The notes under the pieces were generated by a model. The model saw only the letters and a program-made list of their open reading frames with translations, did no database searches and had not been told where the DNA came from. Both the position numbers and the translations under genes were made by a program. 64,000 bases of DNA from Paraburkholderia kururiensis JCM 10599 = LMG 19447 (GTDB lineage: Bacteria > Pseudomonadota > Gammaproteobacteria > Burkholderiales > Burkholderiaceae): NCBI RefSeq assembly GCF_003986935.1, contig NZ_RJZE01000010.1:124001-188000 (forward strand), given 5' to 3'. The first letter of the stretch is position 1. Each line of letters starts with the position of its first letter. Shown here piece after piece: positions 26,479-35,636 of this stretch.

Positions 26479-27432
26479 TCAGCCTGCGAGGGCGCGTTCG
26501 ACCGTCTCGCGTAGCGGAATGGGCGCGACGGCACCGAAGCCCCGAGTGGAGAGTGCGGCCGCCACGTTCGCGTAACGCGCTGCGGCGAACGGGTCGTCGC
26601 CCGCTACGAGGCGCGCCACGAAGGCGCCGCCGAAGCAGTCGCCGGCGCCCGTGGCATCCACCGCATCCACGACATGGCCCGGCACGACGCGGCGCTCGTC
26701 CGGCGTCGCGACATACGCGCCGTCCCGGCCCAGCTTGAGCGCGACCACGCGCGGCCCGTGTGCGAGCAGAAAGTCCACGATCTCGTCGCGGCCCGTGAGC
26801 CCGGTGAGCGCGGTCACGTCGTCCCAGCTCGGCAGGCAGATGTCCGTTTGCCGGATCGCTTCGAGCATCACGGCGCGCGCCCGCGCGAGCGGCCAGAGTT
26901 TGAGCCGCAGGTTCGTATCGAAACTCACGCGCACGCCGTTCGCCCGCGCATGGTCGATGGCGGCCAGCGCAGCGTCGCACGCGGACACGCTGATCGCGAG
27001 ACTGATGCCGGAGAGGTGCACGACCTGGGCGGCCGCAATCGCATCCAGTGGCAGGTCCCGCGGCGCGTAACGGCTCGCCGCCGAACCCGCGCGCAGATAG
27101 TCGAACTCATGGCCCGACGGCCCGTGCGAGACGAAGTACACGCCCGTGGAGGCGCCGCCGTCGGTGCGTACATACGACGTATCGACACCTTCGCGCTGCC
27201 ACAGATCGAGCAGCAGGCGCCCGAAATGATCGCTGCCCACGGCGGACACGAAGCCCGTCGCCGCGCCCTGGCGCGCGGCCGCAATGCAGAAGTTCGACGT
27301 GTCGCCGCCGAAACCCTGCAGGTACTCGGGCGCGTTCGGGGACACCTGGTTGAACTCGATCATCGCCTCGCCGAGCGCGAGGATCTGCGGTGTGCCGTGA
27401 CCTGTGGAAGCTGCCGGACCCGTGGATGCCAT
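26479..27432 (-). CDS. kdgK: PfkB-family sugar kinase, likely 2-dehydro-3-deoxygluconokinase
   Basis: A 317-residue ribokinase-fold enzyme probably phosphorylating 2-keto-3-deoxygluconate. Seen: LALGEAMIEFNQ, FGGDTSNFCIAAARQG, YLRAGSAASRY, LSGISLAIS and the PfkB signature DAVDATGAGDCFGGAF with the catalytic Asp. LSGISLAIS and the EAMIE start match KdgK rather than fructokinase or ribokinase. It starts 3 bp after the end of rimO with GAGG at 8 nt, so rimO-kdgK (and perhaps bktB) are co-transcribed. Related kinases for other sugar acids remain possible. Confidence 0.85.
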   Translation of the reverse strand: MASTGPAASTGHGTPQILALGEAMIEFNQVSPNAPEYLQGFGGDTSNFCIAAARQGAATGFVSAVGSDHFGRLLLDLWQREGVDTSYVRTDGGASTGVYFVSHGPSGHEFDYLRAGSAASRYAPRDLPLDAIAAAQVVHLSGISLAISVSACDAALAAIDHARANGVRVSFDTNLRLKLWPLARARAVMLEAIRQTDICLPSWDDVTALTGLTGRDEIVDFLLAHGPRVVALKLGRDGAYVATPDERRVVPGHVVDAVDATGAGDCFGGAFVARLVAGDDPFAAARYANVAAALSTRGFGAVAPIPLRETVERALAG

Positions 27433-27435
27433 GGC

Positions 27436-28839
27436 TCAGACCTCGCCCCACAGGTCGTGGCCGTCCGCGCCCGTGATCTTCACGGAAACGAAATCGCCCA
27501 CCTTGTAGCGCTTCGAGGGCTTCGAAGGCGGCGCCACGTAGACCACGCCGTCGATCTCGGGCGCGTCCGCGGCCGTGCGGCCAATGCCGCCGTCGGCGTT
27601 CACTTCGTCGACGAGCACCTTCAGCGTTTTGCCGACCTTGCGCTGAATGCGTCTGGCCGACACGGCTTCGGCCACTTCCATGAAGCGCGCGCGGCGCGCC
27701 TCGCGCACGTCGTCTGGCAAGGCGCCGTCCAGCTCGTTCGCGCTCGCGCCTTCCACCGGCGAGTAGGCGAAGCAGCCCACGCGGTCCAGTTCGGCTTCGC
27801 GGATGAAGTCGAGCAGCGTTTCGAACTGCTCCTCGGTCTCACCGGGAAAGCCCGCGATGAACGTGCTGCGGACGGTGAGCTCCGGGCACACCTTGCGCCA
27901 GGCCTGCACGCGCTCGAGCGTCTTTTCGGCGTTGGCGGGCCGCTTCATGCGCTTCAACACCTCGGGGTGCGCGTGCTGGAACGGCACGTCGAGATACGGC
28001 AGCACGTGGCCCTTGAGCGGCCCTTCGGCCATCATCGGAATGATTTCGTCGACGTGCGGATACGGGTAGACATAGTGCAGCCGCACCCACGCGCCGTACT
28101 GCGCGGCCAGTTCGCCGAGCGCGCCCACCAGCTCGGTCATGCGCGTCTTGAGCGGCCGGCCGTTCCAGAAGCCCGTGCGGTACTTCACGTCCACGCCGTA
28201 GGCGCTCGTGTCCTGCGAGATGACGAGCAGTTCCTTCACACCGGAGCGGAACAGATTCTCGGCTTCGAGCATGACTTCCGCGACGGGGCGCGAGACGAGG
28301 TCGCCGCGCATCGACGGAATGATGCAGAAGGTGCAGCGATGATTGCAGCCTTCGGAGATCTTGAGATAGGCGTAGTGGCGCGGCGTGAGCTTGACGCCCG
28401 CGGCCGGCACGAGATCGACGAACGGGTCGTGCGGCTTGGGCAAATGGCTGTGCACGGCCTGCATCACCTCGCCCACGGCATGCGGCCCCGTCACGGCCAG
28501 CACCTTCGGATGCACTTCCTCGATGAGACCCGTGCCGCTCGCGCTCTTCTTTGCGCCCAGGCACCCGGTCACGATCACCTTGCCGTTTTCGGTGAGCGCT
28601 TCGCCGATGGCGTCGAGGCTTTCCTGCACCGCCTCGTCAATGAAGCCGCAGGTGTTGACGACGACGAGATCGGCGCCGTCGTAGGTGCCCGAAATCTCGT
28701 ACCCTTCGGCACGCAGCTGGGTGATGATCTGCTCGGAATCGACGAGGGCCTTGGGGCACCCCAGGCTGACGAAGCCTACTTTGGGCACGGCGGGCTGGGC
28801 GGAATCGCTGGATGAAGCGGGGGAAAGGCTGGGCGGCAT
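27436..28839 (-). CDS. rimO: ribosomal protein S12 methylthiotransferase RimO
   Basis: A 467-residue radical-SAM enzyme adding a methylthio group to the conserved Asp of ribosomal protein S12. The N-terminal UPF0004 domain has three cluster cysteines ([25 protein letters not shown]). The radical-SAM CxxxCxxC motif is [11 protein letters not shown], and a TRAM domain ends the protein ([22 protein letters not shown]). [15 protein letters not shown] is diagnostic for RimO against MiaB. The ATG at 28839 is preferred over a TTG 27 bp upstream; neither has a ribosome site. About 340 bp of spacer separate it from phaR upstream. Confidence 0.95.
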   Translation of the reverse strand: MPPSLSPASSSDSAQPAVPKVGFVSLGCPKALVDSEQIITQLRAEGYEISGTYDGADLVVVNTCGFIDEAVQESLDAIGEALTENGKVIVTGCLGAKKSASGTGLIEEVHPKVLAVTGPHAVGEVMQAVHSHLPKPHDPFVDLVPAAGVKLTPRHYAYLKISEGCNHRCTFCIIPSMRGDLVSRPVAEVMLEAENLFRSGVKELLVISQDTSAYGVDVKYRTGFWNGRPLKTRMTELVGALGELAAQYGAWVRLHYVYPYPHVDEIIPMMAEGPLKGHVLPYLDVPFQHAHPEVLKRMKRPANAEKTLERVQAWRKVCPELTVRSTFIAGFPGETEEQFETLLDFIREAELDRVGCFAYSPVEGASANELDGALPDDVREARRARFMEVAEAVSARRIQRKVGKTLKVLVDEVNADGGIGRTAADAPEIDGVVYVAPPSKPSKRYKVGDFVSVKITGADGHDLWGEV

Positions 28840-29180
28840 AAGAGAGGTCCGACGCAATGACGACAATGGCGGCGAGACAGTGGCACACGGTCACGCGTGC
28901 GCCGCCTCGCGGAGTTCCTCGCGCGCGGCGGGCGCCGGCGCGTAACCCCGTATTGTACCGCGCGGGGCTGTGGGAGGCGCCCGGCTGGTTCGGTGCGAGG
29001 GGGCGCTGGGCGCGCCTTGTGTAGCAGCGCCCGCCGGTTCGGTCGCAACGGAATCGACTGCGTTGCGCGGGCCACGCTTGCCCCGGCGCAACGCAGCGGC
29101 TCACGGCTATGTGTCGCGGCTTTCGGTCTGCCTTCAGACCGAAAGCCGCCATGTTTGCCGCGGTTCGCCGCGGTTCACCT
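28840..29180. other. spacer between phaR and rimO
   Basis: 341 bp without a gene. It holds the strong hairpin at 29116-29149 behind phaR. On the minus strand a TACAAT at 28951-28956 could be a rimO -10, with no good -35. Nothing else is recognisable. Confidence 0.5.
29116..29149 (-). terminator. perfect 15-bp hairpin downstream of phaR
   Basis: 29116-29130 and 29135-29149 are perfectly complementary with a 4-nt loop. It begins 31 bp after the phaR stop on the minus strand. No T run follows, so it may act as a transcript-end stabiliser or a Rho-assisted terminator. Confidence 0.6.
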
Positions 29181-29822
29181 TTACTTGCTCTCCGGTTCCT
29201 TATCCGGATTCGGTTCGCCGCGCGCCGTTCCGGCCGAAGGCGAAGCGGAACCGCTGCTGCCGCCCGCGCCCGGGGCGCCCCCCGGCTGCTTGAACGGGAA
29301 GCTGCTGAACATGGTCTTCGCCTGGTTCTGCATCTGCTCCTGCATCTGCACGAACATGTTCTTCGACTGCTCGATGTAGCTCGTCATCATGCCCTGCATC
29401 ATCGGCGCCTGCATGTTCATGAACTGGGACCAGACCTCCGGGTTCATCGCGTTGCCTTCGTACAGGTTCTTCGACTGGTCGGCGAGCTTGTTCTGGATGT
29501 CGATGAACGCCTGAATGTTCTTCTCCAGGTACGTGCCCATCATGCCCTGCATCGCGTGGCCGTAAAAACGGATGATCTGCGAGAGCATGGACGACGAGAA
29601 CATCGGCAGCCCGCCGCTCTCCTCCTCGAGGATGATCTGCAGCAGGATGCTGCGCGTCAGGTCCTCATTCGTCTTCGCGTCGATGACCTTGAAATCCTCC
29701 TGGTCGAGCACGAGCTGCTTGACGTCGGTCAGCGTGATGTACGTGCTCGTTTCAGTGTCATACAGCCGACGGTTGGGATACTTCTTGATCAGTCGTTCGG
29801 CGCTCTTCTTTGTAGTCGTCAT
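29181..29822 (-). CDS. phaR: polyhydroxyalkanoate synthesis regulator PhaR
   Basis: A 213-residue PHA repressor. The N-terminal PHB/PHA accumulation regulator DNA-binding domain is clear (LIKKYPNRRLYDTETSTYIT), followed by the Met/Gln-rich PHB_acc segment (MQAPMMQGMMTSYIEQSKNM) thought to contact PHB granules, and a short Gly/Ser/Pro tail. In Ralstonia PhaR represses phasin genes and is released when PHB is present. It is the last gene of phaCABR; the 130-bp gap from phaB could hold its own promoter. The start at 29822 has AAAGGG at 7 nt. Confidence 0.95.
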   Translation of the reverse strand: MTTTKKSAERLIKKYPNRRLYDTETSTYITLTDVKQLVLDQEDFKVIDAKTNEDLTRSILLQIILEEESGGLPMFSSSMLSQIIRFYGHAMQGMMGTYLEKNIQAFIDIQNKLADQSKNLYEGNAMNPEVWSQFMNMQAPMMQGMMTSYIEQSKNMFVQMQEQMQNQAKTMFSSFPFKQPGGAPGAGGSSGSASPSAGTARGEPNPDKEPESK

Positions 29823-29952
29823 GTATCGCCCTTTCGCGCGTAACAGCGCAGAAACGGCGCCCGCCCGGCGCACGGCCATCCGTGCGCGAACATCGCGCCG
29901 CCAACCTTCTTCTGATCCGTGGGCGCCCTTGCAGCACCGGGCGCCGGCAGGA

Positions 29953-30693
29953 TCAGCCCATGTGCAGACCGCCGTTCAGCGAGAAGTCCGCGCCGGTCGC
30001 AAAGCCCGACTCGTCCGACGCCAGCCACCCGACGATCGATGCAATCTCGTCCGGCGAGCCGAGACGGCGCACCGGAATCGTGGCGACGATCTTCTCCAGC
30101 ACGTCGGGACGGATCGACTTGACCATGTCGGTGCCGATGTAGCCCGGCGACACGGTATTGACGGTCACGCCCTTGGTCGCCACTTCCTGGGCAAGCGCCA
30201 TCGTGAAGCCGTGAATGCCGGCCTTCGCGGTGGAATAGTTGGTCTGGCCGAACTGCCCCTTCTGCCCGTTGACCGACGAGATATTGATGATGCGTCCCCA
30301 GCCGCGCTCCACCATGCCGTCGATCACCTGCTTGGTCACGTTGAAGAGACTCGTGAGGTTGGTGTCGATCACCGCCGTCCAGTCTTCGTGCGTCATCTTG
30401 CGGAACACGACGTCACGCGTGATGCCCGCATTGTTGACGAGTACGTCGACCTCGCCCACTTCGGCCTTCACCTTGTCGAACGCTTCGCGCGTGGACTCCC
30501 AGTCCCCAACGTTACCTTCCGACGCGACGAAATCGTAGCCGAGCGCCTTCTGGTCTTCGAGCCATTTCACGCGGCGCGGCGACTTCGGACCGCATCCGGC
30601 AATCACCCTGAAACCCTGCTTGTGCAGGCGCTGGCAGATGCTCGTGCCAATGCCGCCCATGCCGCCCGTTACATATGCAATTCGTTGTGACAT
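29953..30693 (-). CDS. phaB: acetoacetyl-CoA reductase PhaB
   Basis: A 246-residue short-chain dehydrogenase that reduces acetoacetyl-CoA to (R)-3-hydroxybutyryl-CoA with NADPH. The nucleotide-binding glycines are YVTGGMGGIGTSIC and the catalytic triad is Ser140-Tyr153-Lys157 (NISSVNGQKG, NYSTAKAG). The PhaB-type start MSQRIAYVTGGMGGIG is unmistakable. GGAG lies 9 nt upstream. It follows phaA after a 185-bp spacer that is rich in CTGCTG motifs and contains a GC hairpin near 30820-30850. Confidence 0.97.
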   Translation of the reverse strand: MSQRIAYVTGGMGGIGTSICQRLHKQGFRVIAGCGPKSPRRVKWLEDQKALGYDFVASEGNVGDWESTREAFDKVKAEVGEVDVLVNNAGITRDVVFRKMTHEDWTAVIDTNLTSLFNVTKQVIDGMVERGWGRIINISSVNGQKGQFGQTNYSTAKAGIHGFTMALAQEVATKGVTVNTVSPGYIGTDMVKSIRPDVLEKIVATIPVRRLGSPDEIASIVGWLASDESGFATGADFSLNGGLHMG

Positions 30694-30878
30694 AAACCAC
30701 GCTCCGTTATCGTTTTCGGGGCACCGACTGGCGGCCCCATGCCTCGCCCCTCTACCGCTCCTCCTGCTGACCTCGGATGCTGCGCCTACCGGCTCCTACC
30801 CGCTGCTGCCTACTGCTGCCCGCCACGCCGCCGCACCGTGCGCGGCGGGCGGCGTAGCGCCGGTGAATCAATGCGGCA

Positions 30879-32060
30879 TTACACGCGCTCGACAGCCAGC
30901 GCGACGCCCATGCCGCCGCCGATGCACAGCGAGGCGAGGCCGCGCTTCGCGTCGCGCTTCTGCATTTCGTGCAGCAACGTGACGAGAATCCGGCAGCCCG
31001 ACGCGCCGATCGGGTGACCGATCGCGATGGCGCCGCCGTTCACGTTCACCTTCGACGTATCCCAGCCCATTTGCTTATGCACGGCGAGCGCCTGCGCAGC
31101 GAACGCTTCGTTGATCTCCATGAGGTCGAGGTCCTGCACCGACCAGCCTGCGCGTTCGAGACAGCGGCGCGAGGCCGGCACGGGGCCCATGCCCATCACC
31201 TTCGGGTCGACGCCCGCATTCGCATACGCCTTGATGCGTGCGAGCGGCGTGAGGCCCAGCGCTTCGGCCTTCTTCGCCGACATCACCACGACCGCCGCGG
31301 CGCCGTCGTTGATGCCCGAGGCGTTCGCAGCCGTCACCGTGCCTTCCTTGCTGAATGCGGGCTTGAGACCTGCCAGCGATTCGGCGGTCACGCCGTGGCG
31401 CACGAACTCGTCGGTGGCAAAGCGCAGCGGTTCGCCCTTGCGTTGCGGGATCTCGACGGGCACGATCTCGTCGTCGAAGCGGCCGGCCTTTTGCGCGGCT
31501 TCGGCCTTGTTCTGCGAGAGCGCCGCGAACGCGTCCTGCTCTTCGCGCGTGATGTTGTATTCCTTCGCGACGTTTTCGGCCGTCACACCCATGTGGTACT
31601 GGTTGTAGACGTCCCACAGGCCGTCCACGATCATGGTGTCGACGAGCTTCGCGTCGCCCATGCGAAAGCCGTCGCGCGAGCCCGGCAGCACGTGGGGCGC
31701 CGCGCTCATGTTCTCCTGGCCGCCTGCCACGACGATCTCGGCGTCGCCCGCGATGATCGCGTTGGCCGCCAGCATCACGGCCTTCAGGCCCGAGCCGCAC
31801 ACCTTGTTGATGGTCATGGCCGGCACCGCCGTGGGCAGGCCCGCCTTGATCGACGACTGGCGAGCCGGGTTCTGGCCGCTGCCCGCTGCGAGCACCTGGC
31901 CCATGATCACTTCGCTCACCTGCTCGGGCTTCACGCCCGCGCGCTCGAGCGCCGCGACGATCACCTTCGAGCCGAGTTCGGGCGCCGCGATCTTCGCGAG
32001 CGTGCCACCGAATTTGCCCACGGCAGTGCGGGCGGCCGATACGATCACGACATCAGTCAT
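30879..32060 (-). CDS. phaA: acetyl-CoA acetyltransferase PhaA
   Basis: A 393-residue thiolase condensing two acetyl-CoA to acetoacetyl-CoA, the first step of PHB synthesis. Active-site Cys88 is in [13 protein letters not shown]; the His motif is [16 protein letters not shown] and the second Cys motif is SLCIGGGMG. It starts 94 bp after the end of phaC on the same strand and is followed by phaB. The full-length match and gene order make the assignment secure. Confidence 0.96.
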   Translation of the reverse strand: MTDVVIVSAARTAVGKFGGTLAKIAAPELGSKVIVAALERAGVKPEQVSEVIMGQVLAAGSGQNPARQSSIKAGLPTAVPAMTINKVCGSGLKAVMLAANAIIAGDAEIVVAGGQENMSAAPHVLPGSRDGFRMGDAKLVDTMIVDGLWDVYNQYHMGVTAENVAKEYNITREEQDAFAALSQNKAEAAQKAGRFDDEIVPVEIPQRKGEPLRFATDEFVRHGVTAESLAGLKPAFSKEGTVTAANASGINDGAAAVVVMSAKKAEALGLTPLARIKAYANAGVDPKVMGMGPVPASRRCLERAGWSVQDLDLMEINEAFAAQALAVHKQMGWDTSKVNVNGGAIAIGHPIGASGCRILVTLLHEMQKRDAKRGLASLCIGGGMGVALAVERV

Positions 32061-32154
32061 TTCAGGTTCCTTCGGGCATCAGTGCGCCGGGCGGCGCGAG
32101 CCCTTTGAGTTAAAAATCCGTCCGGCCAGGCGAATGGCCGATACGCCGTGCGCT

Positions 32155-34188
32155 TCAGTCGCGCTGCAGCACGTAGCGTCCTGGCGCCGGCTCGATCTCG
32201 GGAAACTCCGCCGAGCCGGGCTGCGTGCGCGCCTTGATCTTGCGTCCCGCGTACTGGTCGAGCCAACTCACCCATTCGGACCACCAGCTGCCGGGCACTT
32301 CCTCCGCCGCCTCGAACCATGCGTCGGCGTCTTCCGGCAGATGCTTGCCGTCGCCGCGCACAGTCCCGCGCACAGTCCAATAACTGCGCTTGTTTTTCGA
32401 AGGCGGATTGATCACGCCCGCAATGTGGCCCGACGCACCGAGCACGAATCGCAGCGGCCCCGTAAGGAGCGGCACCGAGGCGTACGCCGTGCGCCAGGGC
32501 ACGATGTGATCTTCGCGCGAACCGTAGATGAAAGTGGGCACGTCGATGCGCGAGAGGTCGACCGGCTCGCCGCAGACGGTGAGCGCGCCCGGCTCGCGCA
32601 GCCGGTTCTCGAGATACGTATTGCGCAGGTACCACACGTACATCGGGCCCGGCAGGTTGGTCGAATCGCTGTTCCAGTACAGCAGGTCGAACGGTGCCGG
32701 GGTGCGCCCTTTGAGATAGTTGTCGACCACGTAGTTCCATACGAGATCGTTCGGACGCAGGAACGAGAACGTGTTCGCGAATTCGACGCCGCGCATCAGG
32801 CCCGGCATCGCGCCGTCCTTGCCGCCGATGGTCTGCTCGCGCATCTGCACGTGCGCCTCGTCGACGAACACGTCGAGCACGCCGGTGTCCGAGAAGTCGA
32901 GCATCGCGGTGAGCAGCGTCATCGAGGCGGCCGGATGTTCGCCGCGCGCAGCGGCCACGGCGAGCGCCGCAGCGAGCAACGTGCCGCCCACGCAGAAGCC
33001 AAGCGTATTGATCTGCTCGCGTCCGCTGATGCTGCGCACCGTTTCGATCGCGGTGAGCACCCCCTCTTCCACGTAGTGGTCCCAGCTCTTGTGCGCAATC
33101 GACGCGTCCGCATTGCGCCACGAAACCAGATAGACCTGGTGGCCCGACTCCAGCGCGTACGCGACGAGCGAATTCTCGGGCTGCAGATCGAGAATGTAGA
33201 ACTTGTTGATACACGGCGGCACGATGAGCAGCGGCCGCTCGCGCACCGACGACGTACGCGGCTTGTACTGGATCAGCTGCATCAGGTCGTTCTCGAATAC
33301 GACCGAGCCTTCCGTATTCGCAAGATTCTTGCCGACCACGAAGCGCGACTCGTCGGTCTGCGAAATCTTGCCGCGCTGCAGGTCGGCGAGCAGATTCATG
33401 ACGCCCTGACGCAAGCTCTCGCCGTGACTCTCGAGCAGCGTCTTTTGCGCTTCGGGATTGAGTGCGAGGAAGTTGCTGGGCGAAGCGGCGGCGGTCCATT
33501 GCTGCACGGCGAAGCGAATGCGCTCGCGCGTCTTCGCGTCGGTCTGAAGCGCATCAACCAGCTCATGCAGATAGCGTGCGTTGAGCAGATACCACGCGGC
33601 CGTGAATGCATAGGCCGGCGTCGTCTTCCATGCGTCGGCCGAGAAGCGGCGGTCTTTGAGTTCGGGCGGGGTCTGGGCGGTGTCGGCTGCCTGTTGCAGC
33701 AGTTGCATCGCCTCGCGCGAATAGTCGGATTGGAGCGACTGCAAGCGCTCAGGCGCAATGGATGCCGTGGGCAGTTTCAACGCCTGCAATGCGGAGAACG
33801 GCGAGGACGCGAACGATGCGGCAGCCTTGGTGAAGTCGGGCATCGGCGGCATGGCCGGCATCGAAGGCATAGCGCCCGCGTTGAATGCCCCAGCCGCGCC
33901 CGGTGCGCCGAGCGGCCACCAGGGCCACGCGGACGCCGCACCTGCGCTTTCGTTCTTACCGGCACCGTTGGCACCATGGGCACCGGCGGCGCCATGGCGT
34001 GCCGCATTCGCCGCAACCGCGGCGCCTTCCTGCACCTGTTGAGTGGCAGCATTCGCGAGCGAACGCCAGGCATTGAGCCAGGCATCGAACATCTGCTGCA
34101 TGCCGGCAGCGTCCGGCGAGGTTTGCTGCGTGCTGTGCGCCGAAGCGTTGTTACGCGAGGAAGCGGAGGAATCTCGTGATGCAGCCAT
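32155..34188 (-). CDS. phaC: class I polyhydroxyalkanoate synthase PhaC
   Basis: A 677-residue class I PHA synthase. The lipase-like box GFCVGG carries the nucleophile Cys399; the catalytic Asp region is FIYGSREDHIVPW and the His motif is GASGHIAGVINPP. The C-terminal alpha/beta-hydrolase half matches the family closely. It is about 90 residues longer than the Ralstonia enzyme because of an N-terminal Ala/Gly/Met/Pro-rich part including MPSMPAMPPMPDFTKA. The ATG at 34188 is chosen (MAASRDSSASS); the ribosome site is weak, and the frame continues upstream into the promoter region. First gene of phaCABR. Confidence 0.95.
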   Translation of the reverse strand: MAASRDSSASSRNNASAHSTQQTSPDAAGMQQMFDAWLNAWRSLANAATQQVQEGAAVAANAARHGAAGAHGANGAGKNESAGAASAWPWWPLGAPGAAGAFNAGAMPSMPAMPPMPDFTKAAASFASSPFSALQALKLPTASIAPERLQSLQSDYSREAMQLLQQAADTAQTPPELKDRRFSADAWKTTPAYAFTAAWYLLNARYLHELVDALQTDAKTRERIRFAVQQWTAAASPSNFLALNPEAQKTLLESHGESLRQGVMNLLADLQRGKISQTDESRFVVGKNLANTEGSVVFENDLMQLIQYKPRTSSVRERPLLIVPPCINKFYILDLQPENSLVAYALESGHQVYLVSWRNADASIAHKSWDHYVEEGVLTAIETVRSISGREQINTLGFCVGGTLLAAALAVAAARGEHPAASMTLLTAMLDFSDTGVLDVFVDEAHVQMREQTIGGKDGAMPGLMRGVEFANTFSFLRPNDLVWNYVVDNYLKGRTPAPFDLLYWNSDSTNLPGPMYVWYLRNTYLENRLREPGALTVCGEPVDLSRIDVPTFIYGSREDHIVPWRTAYASVPLLTGPLRFVLGASGHIAGVINPPSKNKRSYWTVRGTVRGDGKHLPEDADAWFEAAEEVPGSWWSEWVSWLDQYAGRKIKARTQPGSAEFPEIEPAPGRYVLQRD

Positions 34189-34293
34189 ACCTGCTGTTGA
34201 CCGGTGTGCCCCGAAGGACGGGTTGAGAGGCAGGTTGCATGCGCACGGGCCGATTGCTCGCGACCTCGACGCCCTGTCCCGTGGATGGGAAAC

Positions 34294-34323
34294 ATTCTTG
34301 CTCCCCACCAAAAGCCATGTCAA
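34294..34323 (-). promoter_or_regulatory. sigma70-type promoter for phaCABR
   Basis: On the minus strand TTGACA (34323-34318, perfect) is separated by 18 bp from AAGAAT (34299-34294). The start would be near 34287, giving a leader of about 100 nt to the phaC ATG. An A-rich tract lies upstream at 34352-34368. Confidence 0.55.
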
Positions 34324-34386
34324 TGCTTGGTCCCGATTTTGCCGCAGTGCGATATTTTTTTTATTATCGTTTTCCCCCATCCGTTA

Positions 34387-34398
34387 TGCTGCGCAGCA
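34387..34398. promoter_or_regulatory. 12-bp perfect palindrome upstream of phaC promoter
   Basis: TGCTGCGCAGCA is self-complementary and lies about 65 bp upstream of the -35 box. A second CTGCGCAG lies near 34546-34553. CTGC...GCAG dyads are described for PhaR-type regulators in some bacteria; whether PhaR binds here is inference. Confidence 0.3.
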
Positions 34399-34602
34399 AT
34401 TCGCGCACGCGCACGATGCGTAATGGGACGGCAAAGGGACGGCGAAGCCATGCGGGGCGGCCTCTTGCGACTGCCGCGCTGAGACAGGATGTCGCGAACA
34501 TGCCGATATGTGCGGTGCCGCGCAGAACATGGCGTGCGACGGCTTCTGCGCAGATGCTGCATTCGACATGCGGCATGAGCGTAACCGGTTCGCTCGCGCC
34601 TT

Positions 34603-34666
34603 GTGCATTCGTCGTGCATTCGTCGTGCGATTGCAGCCGCCATACGTGATTGCAGCCGCGATACGT
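34603..34666. repeat. paired direct repeats (11 bp x2, then 19 bp x2)
   Basis: gtgcattcgtc occurs at 34603-34613 and 34614-34624. A 19-bp unit beginning gattgcagccg occurs at 34629-34647 and 34648-34666 with one mismatch. They lie in the phaC-pgeF spacer. Confidence 0.8.
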
Positions 34667-34769
34667 CAATGACTCCCGCAGTATCCATTCATCCGCACGT
34701 CCCGCATTTGCTCGCGCGGCGGCGAATTGATCGCACGGTCATGCCGCACGTCACCCCGCATGTCACCCT

Positions 34770-35636
34770 TCAATCGTTGAGCCAGATCATGGCCGCCATG
34801 CGTCCCGTCACGCGATCGCGCCGGTAAGAATAGAAGTGCTCGCGATCGGTGACTGTGCAGTGGTCGCCGCCTGCAATCGATTCAATGCCGATTGCATTCA
34901 GGCGCAAACGCGCGAGCGCCGGCAGGTTGGCCAGATATTTGTCGCGCGTATGCGGATGCGCGACGAACGCACTCGCCGTTCCGGCTGCGATGGCAGACGA
35001 CGCTCTCGCCTGTCGCGACTCGTCCACATCGGGCAAGCTGTTCATGAAGACGTCACGCACGTCTGCGCCGACTTCGAACGCGGCCGGACCAATGGCGGGG
35101 CCGAGATAAACCTGAAGCGACTCGACCGCACAACCGGCCTGCGCGGCCACGCGTGCAGCGGTCTTTTCGATCACGCCCGCAGCAAGCCCACGCCAGCCCG
35201 CATGCGCGGCACCCACGGCACGTCCCGCCGGGTCGCAGATCAGCACCGGCATGCAATCGGCAACCATCACCACGCAGGCCACGCCTGCCCTGGTGGTCAC
35301 GCTCGCATCGGCGCGCAGCGGCGTACCGTCCGTGTCCAGCGCGGAGAGCGCGTCTTCCGCCTGCACCACCTCGCTGCCGTGTATCTGTTCGAGCCATGCG
35401 GGCCGCGCGCCAGCGAGCGCGACGAGACGCGCGCGGTTGACCTCGACGTGCGCGAGATCGTCGCCGGTATGTGTGCCGAGGTTCAGGCCGCCGGGCCCGT
35501 CGGCGCCATCGCGCCAGCGGCCGTAGGGCGGCTCGCTCACACCGCCGTTGCGTGTCGTCACGCATGCGCGCACGCGTGACGAGACGGTCCAGCCGGGTTG
35601 GAGCACGTCGGCGAGTGTCAGATCAGGCACGGTCAT
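34770..35636 (-). CDS. pgeF: peptidoglycan editing factor PgeF (YfiH, multicopper-oxidase-like fold)
   Basis: A 288-residue YfiH/DUF152 protein. Hallmarks are [23 protein letters not shown], the metal-binding [14 protein letters not shown] and [16 protein letters not shown], with Cys and His residues of the single metal site. In E. coli PgeF removes mis-incorporated L-Ser-containing UDP-MurNAc precursors; older names call it a laccase or polyphenol oxidase. Its ATG overlaps the rluD stop (ATGA, 35633-35636), so both are coupled, as in many beta- and gamma-proteobacteria. Confidence 0.93.
   Translation of the reverse strand: MTVPDLTLADVLQPGWTVSSRVRACVTTRNGGVSEPPYGRWRDGADGPGGLNLGTHTGDDLAHVEVNRARLVALAGARPAWLEQIHGSEVVQAEDALSALDTDGTPLRADASVTTRAGVACVVMVADCMPVLICDPAGRAVGAAHAGWRGLAAGVIEKTAARVAAQAGCAVESLQVYLGPAIGPAAFEVGADVRDVFMNSLPDVDESRQARASSAIAAGTASAFVAHPHTRDKYLANLPALARLRLNAIGIESIAGGDHCTVTDREHFYSYRRDRVTGRMAAMIWLND

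Larger units (their letters stand above)
34189..34769. other. spacer upstream of phaC
   Basis: About 580 bp between phaC and pgeF, both on the minus strand. It holds a sigma70-like promoter for phaC (34294-34323), an A/T tract (34352-34368), a 12-bp palindrome (34387-34398) and short tandem repeats (34603-34666). No gene is supported. Confidence 0.6.
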
